DNA of 11,720 nucleotides, from NCBI GenBank assembly GCA_023388555.1, contig JAEWGA010000058.1, forward strand, positions 1 through 11,720, given 5' to 3'. Numbering within the stretch: position 1 is the first letter of the stretch; the number at the start of each line of letters is the position of its first letter. A program made the translations under genes and the position numbers. The notes beneath the pieces are model-generated. The model searched no databases. It saw only the letters and a list, made by a program, of their open reading frames with translations, and was not told the origin of the DNA. Source of the stretch: Bacteroidota bacterium (GTDB lineage Bacteria; Bacteroidota; Bacteroidia; Bacteroidales; Porphyromonadaceae). Positions 6,703-11,720 of the stretch are shown here, piece by piece.

Positions 6703-8034
6703 ATGTCTACTCTCAGAGGACCAGCATTATTTTACAAGATTAAAAACGTTAACCCCTCAATCCTATTGTTTATAGCAGCCATATTGGCTATTGTATTTGC
6801 CAACACAGGGTTGCACGACATCTATTACAAATTTCTTAACCGCCCAATAGTATTGCAAGTTGGGGAGTATAACCTGTTTCAACACCACGGAAAGGCAATG
6901 AGCTTACTGGAGTTTGTAAACGATGCCCTAATGGCGGTTTTCTTTTTTGTAATAGGTCTGGAAATAAAGCGCGAAATCCTGTTGGGCGAGCTGGCATCGG
7001 TAAAACGAGCACTTCTGCCTATTATAGCAGCCATAGGTGGTATGATAGTTCCGGTATTGGTATTCTTGCTTTTCGACCATGATGCGGCAACCATTCAAGG
7101 GGCCGCTATTCCTATGGCTACAGATATCGCTTTTGCTTTGGCCGTACTCTCGTTGTTAGGAAAAAGGGTACCACTCTCTTTGAAGATATTCCTGACTACC
7201 CTTGCTGTAGTGGACGATATTGGCGGTATATTGGTTATCGCAACCGTGTACACCTCTCATATCTCCTTTATTCCGTTGTTATTCGGCTTTGCGTTTATAC
7301 TGTTGTCCTATTTCTTAGGAACACGTAAAGTAAACCTGGACTTGGTGTACTATTTAGTGGGCTTTATTGTTTGGTTATTGTTCTTAGAGTCGGGTGTACA
7401 TACCACCATATCGGGCGTTTTATTGGCATTTACTATCCCCGTTAAGTCCACGGTAAGGTTGCCCGAGCTACGAAACTTCCAGATGGACTTCCAAAACACT
7501 TTCAACTACACTTACGAAAAGGAAGGCCGAGGAATTGGTTTTGTTTCGCACAAACAATTAGTAGAGCTCCTACAAAGTAGCCGGAAGTTTGAACGCTCCG
7601 TACCATTAGTTCAGCGCATGGAGCATAATTTATCCCCCTTGGTGAACTACTTAATATTACCCTTGTTTGCCTTTGTAAACTCTGGCGTAACCTTTGGAGA
7701 GGTCTCTCTTGCTCAGTTAGCCGTAGTGCCTGCCGGGGTGTTTTTTGGCTTGGTTGTTGGTAAGTGTTTGGGAATTTTTGGCTTTACTTGGCTCTTTGCC
7801 AAACTTAAAGTTGTTACCATGCCACCAGGAATGAATACACGCAACCTCTTTGGAATATCCCTGTTTGGGGGCATAGGATTTACTGTGTCCTTGTTTATTG
7901 CTAATTTATCCTACGCTACCCTCGATAAAGGCGGAATAGAGCTACTAAACCAAGCCAAAATAGGCGTTTTTGCAGGCACTTTAGTTTCGGGCGTATTAGG
8001 ATACTTTATTCTGAATAAAATACTGAAGAAGTAA
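6703..8034 (+). CDS. nhaA: Na+/H+ antiporter NhaA
   Basis: Inner-membrane antiporter that expels Na+ or Li+ in exchange for protons, for pH and salt homeostasis. From the ATG at 6703 it has 443 residues, longer than the 388 of E. coli NhaA. The extra length is a hydrophilic insert at about 255-305 (around FQNTFNYTYEKEGRGIG) between membrane segments, which is common in Bacteroidetes members. Key features are GLEIKREILLGEL at 85-97, ATDIAFALAVLSLLGKR at 139-155 with D141 (matching E. coli D133), and LAVVDDIGGILVIA at 167-180 with the ion-binding pair D171-D172 (matching D163-D164). About twelve hydrophobic segments are visible. A TTG at 6598 would add 35 polar residues overlapping mrp and is not supported. 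It ends the plus-strand block and is followed by hairpins. Confidence 0.94.
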   Translation: MSTLRGPALFYKIKNVNPSILLFIAAILAIVFANTGLHDIYYKFLNRPIVLQVGEYNLFQHHGKAMSLLEFVNDALMAVFFFVIGLEIKREILLGELASVKRALLPIIAAIGGMIVPVLVFLLFDHDAATIQGAAIPMATDIAFALAVLSLLGKRVPLSLKIFLTTLAVVDDIGGILVIATVYTSHISFIPLLFGFAFILLSYFLGTRKVNLDLVYYLVGFIVWLLFLESGVHTTISGVLLAFTIPVKSTVRLPELRNFQMDFQNTFNYTYEKEGRGIGFVSHKQLVELLQSSRKFERSVPLVQRMEHNLSPLVNYLILPLFAFVNSGVTFGEVSLAQLAVVPAGVFFGLVVGKCLGIFGFTWLFAKLKVVTMPPGMNTRNLFGISLFGGIGFTVSLFIANLSYATLDKGGIELLNQAKIGVFAGTLVSGVLGYFILNKILKK

Positions 8035-8065
8035 ACCGTATAGCCCTTCCAATAACATGGCTTTT

Positions 8066-8115
8066 CATCCTTTTGCCCGAGGCTATTGAATAGCTTTGTT
8101 AGGCCAAAAAGGATG
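8066..8115 (+). terminator. Hairpin after nhaA
   Basis: CATCCTTTT at 8066-8074 pairs with AAAAGGATG at 8107-8115, nine pairs, and GCC/GGC just inside can add more with a small bulge. Within the enclosed part, GCTAT and ATAGC around 8082-8094 can form an inner small hairpin. There is no T-run immediately after it, so it may be a 3'-end processing or stabilising structure rather than a true intrinsic terminator. Confidence 0.35.
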
Positions 8116-8125
8116 CCTTAAAAAG

Positions 8126-8167
8126 AAGTGCCCCCAAAAGTTTTGCGTTTAACTTTTGGGGGTACTT
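8126..8167. terminator. Strong hairpin between convergent nhaA and herA-like genes
   Basis: Positions 8126-8142 and 8151-8167 form a 17-bp stem around an 8-base loop, with one G-T wobble in the DNA-level pairing (plus-strand G8130 with T8163). The core is CCCCCAAAAGTT against AACTTTTGGGGG. On the minus strand the stem is followed by C and TTTTT, the classical terminator form for the herA-like gene, which ends 45 bases upstream of it. On the plus strand the following sequence is only moderately T-rich, so action on nhaA transcripts is plausible but weaker. Confidence 0.72.
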
Positions 8168-8211
8168 TATAATCCGGTTATATACTACGAGTGAAGGGGC
8201 TATGGTATCTT

Positions 8212-9942
8212 CTATTGTTTATTAGTTGTAGGATCTTCGTTGGAATATTGATAAATGGGGAGCGGAAATTTTATTTTCAGCATGGAACGTAATGTTGGGT
8301 TCTGAATGATGTATTCTCCTTGTTTCATTCGAGTCAGCATGCCTTTGTAAGCACTGGGAACAAGTTTAAAGTCCTCTTGCGCTATTTCTGTAGCGCTTGT
8401 ACGACCAAACGCCTGTGTTGCACAGTTGCCTTTAACACGGGGGTGAATGTGGCTTAAAAACTGACCTGCACCAAACAAGATAACACCCGATGACCTGCCA
8501 CGCTCCGCAACTTCAAGCAGGTGTTGGAGGATTGATGATGACTTAGAGCTATCCGTAGATGCGTATTTGTTCAGCTCGTCAACAAATATCACTACATGAC
8601 TCGGGGTAGTTGAGCCCTTATTGGGGGGCGACATGAGTTTATTTACGGTTTGTATAACATCGCCCAAAACAAGTTTTTGTAATATCTCGTCGAGGTTAGC
8701 AATGTCTATTACCATGACCTCCTGCTTTTGGATTTTATTAATCTCCTCTCGTAAACGTACAGCATCTGCCTCTTGCTTCTTACCTTTTATTGAGGTGAGT
8801 ATATCTTTGCATTTCTCGTATCTATAATTGAATATCCGGTAAAACTTGCGCCAACTATCAGTTCTTATCCCATAGTTCTCATAGAGCGTTTTGGGGGATA
8901 ATTCGTTTACTTTTTTCTTGAGTGTTTCCCACTTGTTAATTTTACCAAAAAGGTGCTGACCAGATGTAATAAGATTAATTATTGATGCTATTGTTTCGCT
9001 CGAGTCGTCAACATCCTCCAATAGTAATTCAAGATATTGCTTATCCTTAGTTGTCTTAAATGGATACTTATATTGAAAGTGTTCTGGAGGCTCATTACTC
9101 CTTTCTTCTGTGGGGTTTTGTGTATTATTGGAATCATGGTTTTCTGTAACTTCTTGTGTATTATTGGCATAATGGGATGAGCCGAACGGATAAAAGTATT
9201 TTACCTTAGGAAATGGCGTTCCTTCAATTCCTAATAGCTCGTAAATCTCTTTGCTCTCCTTGAATTCATCCTTATTTTTATTCTCAACATGTATCTTTAA
9301 TAAATCTGTTCCTTTCACGTTCATTATAATGAATGCAACATCATCAAGTTTACCCTGAATTGCTCTCATTAGGAACATGGCATATGAAGTTTTACAAGCC
9401 AAGCCAGATATTCCAGATATACTTAAATGGGATCCCTCAGGACCAATAAGAAAATCAGGGTTTAAAAATACTGGAACCCTCTGTTTGTTTCCATCTTGTC
9501 CTTTATACATTTCAATATACCCAATCGGAATCGGGTTTTTTTTTGTTTTTTCTCCTTTTTTGGGGGGCTTAATTAAACCAAGTGCTTCTATTATTTGATC
9601 TGCGTTGGCAAAATATACCTTTTCTCCTTCTTGAACAGGGGTATAGATATCTTTGGTATTACCAAGCACCTTACACTTCACACAGTTCATTCTAATCCGT
9701 GTTGGGTATGAGGTTGACGTCAGCTTCCCGAAATCGTTTGAAATGTAACTTGCTAATGGGGTTTGAGAGTCTGTTATATGGAAGATTTCCTCAACTATTC
9801 CAAATGTCTTCGATTTCATTACATGGTCAACAACAACCACGTCAAAAGGGCTTAATACCAAATCTGGTTGGGTCCAAAAGGAGAATTCTACTGTTGTTGA
9901 TGGGTGTTTCTCGGTTGCTATAATTTTACCAATTGTGTTCAT
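8212..9942 (-). CDS. HerA-like hexameric ATPase / DNA translocase (DUF87 family)
   Basis: FtsK-HerA superfamily ATPase, 576 residues; likely a ring-shaped DNA pump acting with the nuclease encoded just upstream. An N-terminal HAS-barrel-like domain spans about 1-100 (IGKIIATE, FDVVVVDHV, TFGIVEEI). The ATPase core begins with PEGSHLSISGISGLACKTSYAMF at 168-190, where K184-T185 is the P-loop end in the unusual form GISGLACKT. Walker B is HVVIFVDELNKYAS at 449-462 with D455-E456. EVAERGRSSGVILFGAGQ at 478-494 and FGRT at 512-515 carry likely sensor and arginine-finger residues. A lysine-rich loop (127-136), an Asn/Glu-rich linker with a 12-residue repeat (260-283) and a helical insert (about 300-410) interrupt the core. 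The ATG overlaps the upstream stop as ATGA. Close relatives of archaeal HerA lack these inserts. A role in DNA end processing or phage defence is inferred. Confidence 0.87.
   Translation of the reverse strand: MNTIGKIIATEKHPSTTVEFSFWTQPDLVLSPFDVVVVDHVMKSKTFGIVEEIFHITDSQTPLASYISNDFGKLTSTSYPTRIRMNCVKCKVLGNTKDIYTPVQEGEKVYFANADQIIEALGLIKPPKKGEKTKKNPIPIGYIEMYKGQDGNKQRVPVFLNPDFLIGPEGSHLSISGISGLACKTSYAMFLMRAIQGKLDDVAFIIMNVKGTDLLKIHVENKNKDEFKESKEIYELLGIEGTPFPKVKYFYPFGSSHYANNTQEVTENHDSNNTQNPTEERSNEPPEHFQYKYPFKTTKDKQYLELLLEDVDDSSETIASIINLITSGQHLFGKINKWETLKKKVNELSPKTLYENYGIRTDSWRKFYRIFNYRYEKCKDILTSIKGKKQEADAVRLREEINKIQKQEVMVIDIANLDEILQKLVLGDVIQTVNKLMSPPNKGSTTPSHVVIFVDELNKYASTDSSKSSSILQHLLEVAERGRSSGVILFGAGQFLSHIHPRVKGNCATQAFGRTSATEIAQEDFKLVPSAYKGMLTRMKQGEYIIQNPTLRSMLKIKFPLPIYQYSNEDPTTNKQ
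9094..9165 (-). repeat. Degenerate 36-bp tandem repeat within the herA-like gene
   Basis: Two adjacent 36-base units (9130-9165 and 9094-9129, read on the minus strand) each begin AATAATACACAA and then diverge. They encode NNTQEVTENHDS and NNTQNPTEERSN, residues 260-283. The repeat preserves the frame and lies in a polar linker between the Walker A and Walker B parts, probably a disordered surface loop. Confidence 0.7.
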
Positions 9943-11168
9943 TTGTGGTCTCTAAGATAATTGATGAAATTTATATCGCTCATAAATTGACTTTTGCAAT
10001 AACACTCTGTCATATAGATTGGGTAGAGATGATTTGCCCATCGAGTGTCATTCCCATAGCAAACAGGATTGCGTTCGTTTATGATGTTTGCAGTAATCAG
10101 GTTTATCAGTTTTATCTGCTCAGGATTCAGTTCTTTTTCTTCTTCGGCATTAGTCTCAAATAGTTTCTCAATCTTTAAGATGCCAGAATAAGGCGTTGCA
10201 GTGTAATCCCTTTCACGAATACGAACGTACCAAATTGCCAATTTCATACTCTTATATTCACAGAAAAAAGCCGGTGTTCGGTGGCGAGGCGGTAGCATAG
10301 CAAGAGCATACTCAATGCTTTTGTTGTTTTTGAGCCTTGTTAGGTTAGGGTTGAATTTTTTTGATACCCCTACAATGTATTGGTAGCTTCGAAGACTCTC
10401 TTCCGCCTTAGTGCCTTCAATATTCTTCGGTGGATATGGTATTGATCCATCTTTTATGAGGTATTTATTTGAGTGTTTGCTTACTATTTTATGTAGAATA
10501 TGGTTCTCGCATTCAATCATCTCTTGTTGGATACAGTCGATGCCTTTCTGCTCAAGGGTGTCACTGCTCTTCGAGTCTATTGAATCCTGAAAAACCTTTA
10601 AGTCCGATTTTTGGCAGGAGGTAATAAATGGTAATTTATTTAGCTCCGTCCACGATGGTACCTCTTCGGGCAAACATACTACCGGATATGCATCGTTGTC
10701 TACTATGCTAAAACCTTGGAATGTATTGTCTTTATTTATTGCTCTCCTACAGCAGGACACGGAAATCTGCCCACCTATCACAGGGTAAAGCCGGTTGTTA
10801 TGCTCTACGTCACCAATCTTATAGAGTCGGCGAGAACCATCAAGAAAGAATTCAAATAGTGGCTGTTGAGTGCTTATATTGAGGGCTAACTTGCTGACGT
10901 CTATCGGAGTTATGGTCGAACTATTCGCAAATTCCATATTAGGGATAGGTGTTTCTTTAGCCCCCGTATCTTCGACCGGTTCACAACGATACTTATTGAG
11001 GGCTAACTTGCTGACATCTATTGGAGTTATGGTAGAACTATTCGTAAATTCCATATTAGGGATAGGTGTTTTTTTAGTCCTCGTATCTTCGTCCGGTTCA
11101 CAAGGATACTTAAGAGTACAAAGTGGTTTCCTGCTCTTTAGTGCTATCTGGTTTAATAGCTTAGCCAT
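9939..11168 (-). CDS. NurA-like nuclease
   Basis: Predicted Mn2+-dependent nuclease of the NurA family (RNase H-like fold), 409 residues. The core starts at LFEFFLDGSRRLYKIGD, 104-120, with D110 as the expected first metal ligand. A second acidic strand, YLIKDGSIPYP at 236-246, supplies D240. YIVGVSKKF at 264-272 matches the conserved G-x-x-K strand. WYVRIRERDYTATPYSGILKIE at 313-334 and ANHLYPIYMTECYCKSQF at 378-395 resemble the C-terminal family motifs. The first 97 residues are unusual: a 39-residue unit present twice, listed separately. The ATG at 11168 follows a Bacteroidetes-type promoter. The stop codon TGA shares bases with the ATG of the herA-like gene, so the two are translationally coupled. 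NurA-HerA pairs resect DNA ends in archaea; in a mesophilic bacterium a defence role is more likely. The assignment rests on motifs and on the HerA partner. Confidence 0.8.
   Translation of the reverse strand: MAKLLNQIALKSRKPLCTLKYPCEPDEDTRTKKTPIPNMEFTNSSTITPIDVSKLALNKYRCEPVEDTGAKETPIPNMEFANSSTITPIDVSKLALNISTQQPLFEFFLDGSRRLYKIGDVEHNNRLYPVIGGQISVSCCRRAINKDNTFQGFSIVDNDAYPVVCLPEEVPSWTELNKLPFITSCQKSDLKVFQDSIDSKSSDTLEQKGIDCIQQEMIECENHILHKIVSKHSNKYLIKDGSIPYPPKNIEGTKAEESLRSYQYIVGVSKKFNPNLTRLKNNKSIEYALAMLPPRHRTPAFFCEYKSMKLAIWYVRIRERDYTATPYSGILKIEKLFETNAEEEKELNPEQIKLINLITANIINERNPVCYGNDTRWANHLYPIYMTECYCKSQFMSDINFINYLRDHK
10878..11111 (-). repeat. 117-bp in-frame tandem duplication in the nurA-like gene
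   Basis: Positions 10995-11111 and 10878-10994 are adjacent direct copies of 117 bases, differing at nine positions (92% identical). On the minus strand they encode residues 20-58 and 59-97, both of the form KYxCEPxEDT...TPIPNMEF...LALN. Six of the nine differences change the amino acid, and all six fall in the first 23 of 39 codons; the other three, in the rest of the unit, are silent. The copy nearer the core runs straight into the catalytic strand, so the outer copy is probably the added one. Confidence 0.92.
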
Positions 11169-11226
11169 AAGTTAAAGCGTTGTTATTGTGCTTGAATAAT
11201 ATTGTTTTTGCAGTTGTGATATAGTA

Positions 11227-11260
11227 CAAATATAGTGCTTTTGCCAGGGCTACCAACAAA
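11227..11260 (-). promoter_or_regulatory. Bacteroidetes-type promoter for the nurA-herA-like operon
   Basis: On the minus strand TATATTTG (plus positions 11234 down to 11227) matches the -7 element TAnnTTTG exactly. TTTG at 11260-11257 matches the -33 element. The spacer of 22 bases is slightly longer than usual. Transcription would start near 11220, giving a leader of about 50 A-rich bases before the ATG at 11168. The gene pair therefore appears to be expressed on its own. Confidence 0.6.
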
Positions 11261-11496
11261 GGAAGTTTTTATTTTCGCCTGCTAACCTCTTCCCATATCT
11301 TGGACTTGTTTTTGCTCTTCTTTGGTCGTAATACAAGGTTATAGAACTGGGTAGTAGCGGATTCGCCACAACTCGTCCCTTACTTAAGTGTGTCTTGTTC
11401 TCCCCTTTTATAGTGAGGTTGTTAACGGAGTCCTTTCTTTCCTTTTTTGCTTAGATATCACCTGTGTTGTTCCAAACATAATTGAGCTGAAATGGG

Positions 11497-11504
11497 TAAC
11501 TTTG
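11497..11504 (+). promoter_or_regulatory. Possible -7 element upstream of the lipoprotein gene
   Basis: TAACTTTG matches the Bacteroidetes -7 consensus TAnnTTTG exactly and is followed by CA. No good TTTG lies at the expected distance upstream, so the promoter may be weak or activator-dependent. It would give a leader of about 95 bases before the ATG at 11605, containing nested complementary runs: CCCC near 11522-11527 with GGGG near 11559-11562, enclosing CCTC and GAGG. Confidence 0.4.
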
Positions 11505-11604
11505 CAACCGTTTTTCGGGATCCCCCCATCCTCTGTGTGTCAGTAGGAGGACTGGAAAGGGGCTACTATTTTATTGTAAAGCAAGATACATATTATAGAA
11601 CAAG

Positions 11605-11720
11605 ATGCTAAACATTAAATCTTTACTTTGTCGCCGCCATTGGCTTCAAGGCGTTGTTTGTATTATACTTATGGGGATGCTTTTGTTTTGGGGTTGTAAG
11701 CCTAATACCCCCGAGCCTAA
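11605..11720 (+). CDS. Putative lipoprotein, 5' part only (runs off the window)
   Basis: The frame opens at the ATG at 11605 and stays open for 38 codons to the window edge. The N-terminus has a basic segment (K5, R10, R11, H12), a hydrophobic stretch at about 14-29 (VVCIILMGMLLFW) and a cysteine at 31 in LFWGCKPNTPEP. This is the layout of a signal peptidase II lipoprotein signal followed by a flexible Pro/Thr-rich linker. The lipobox FWGC is imperfect, with F at -3 and W at -2, though Bacteroidetes lipoboxes are often loose. The mature protein is not in the window, so no function can be given. A -7 type promoter element lies about 100 bases upstream. Confidence 0.6.
   Translation, partial: MLNIKSLLCRRHWLQGVVCIILMGMLLFWGCKPNTPEP

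Larger units (their letters stand above)
11169..11604. other. Intergenic region between divergent nurA-like and lipoprotein genes
   Basis: About 435 bases with no convincing gene. It holds the minus-strand promoter near 11227-11260, an open but start-less minus-strand stretch at 11253-11450 (66 codons, see findings), T-rich and C-rich patches at 11395-11450, and a plus-strand promoter element and leader after 11497. No tRNA, insertion-sequence end or long repeat could be recognised by eye. Confidence 0.5.

Noticed and set aside
10870..11175. A 101-codon plus-strand frame that also shows a repeated peptide (LRANLLTSIGVMVELF)
   Set aside because: It is the antisense shadow of the 117-bp duplication in the NurA-like gene; the repeat length is a multiple of three, so both strands appear repetitive. 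The minus-strand gene has family motifs and a promoter.
8035..11604. Direct repeats or attachment sites bounding the NurA-HerA module
   Set aside because: None could be found by eye in the flanks at 8035-8211 and 11169-11604; an alignment with a relative lacking the module would be needed.

Overview
The window looks like a chromosomal segment from a member of the Bacteroidota, most likely Bacteroidales. Three things suggest this: the gene order aroQ-pyk-O-methyltransferase-rbfA-FtsX-type permease, the sequence style of the proteins (a pyruvate kinase that begins TKIVATVSDMRCE instead of the usual TIGP form, TrmB with PDPQMKK, and Mrp lacking the C-terminal CxxC), and promoter-like sites of the Bacteroidetes type (TTTG, about 20 nt, TAnnTTTG). 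No Shine-Dalgarno sequence is needed to explain most starts, which also fits this phylum.

Layout. Positions 1-524 hold no convincing gene. They carry a degenerate G-run/C-run repeat region whose orientation flips near position 200, then a good promoter. Positions 525-8034 form one co-directional block on the plus strand of eight housekeeping genes with short gaps or overlaps: aroQ (shikimate pathway), pyk (glycolysis), an AdoMet O-methyltransferase, rbfA (30S maturation), a LolC/LolE-like permease, trmB (tRNA m7G46), mrp (Fe-S carrier ATPase) and nhaA (Na+/H+ antiporter). Positions 8035-8211 hold two hairpins between convergent transcription units.

Positions 8212-11168 hold the accessory part, a two-gene minus-strand operon. 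A NurA-like nuclease gene is followed by a HerA-like hexameric ATPase/translocase gene, joined by an ATGA start/stop overlap and preceded by its own Bacteroidetes-type promoter. In bacteria, HerA-type pumps paired with a nuclease or other effector are recurrent anti-phage or DNA-processing modules, so a defence role is the leading inference; the sequence alone does not prove it. Both proteins carry in-frame tandem repeats outside their cores: a 117-bp unit, two copies at 92% identity, in the nuclease and a degenerate 36-bp unit in the ATPase. The ATPase also has an unusual P-loop and a poly-A tract.

Positions 11169-11604 are non-coding as far as can be seen, with a possible decayed reading frame on the minus strand and a structured leader on the plus strand. 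The window ends inside the signal peptide region of a lipoprotein gene that starts at 11605.
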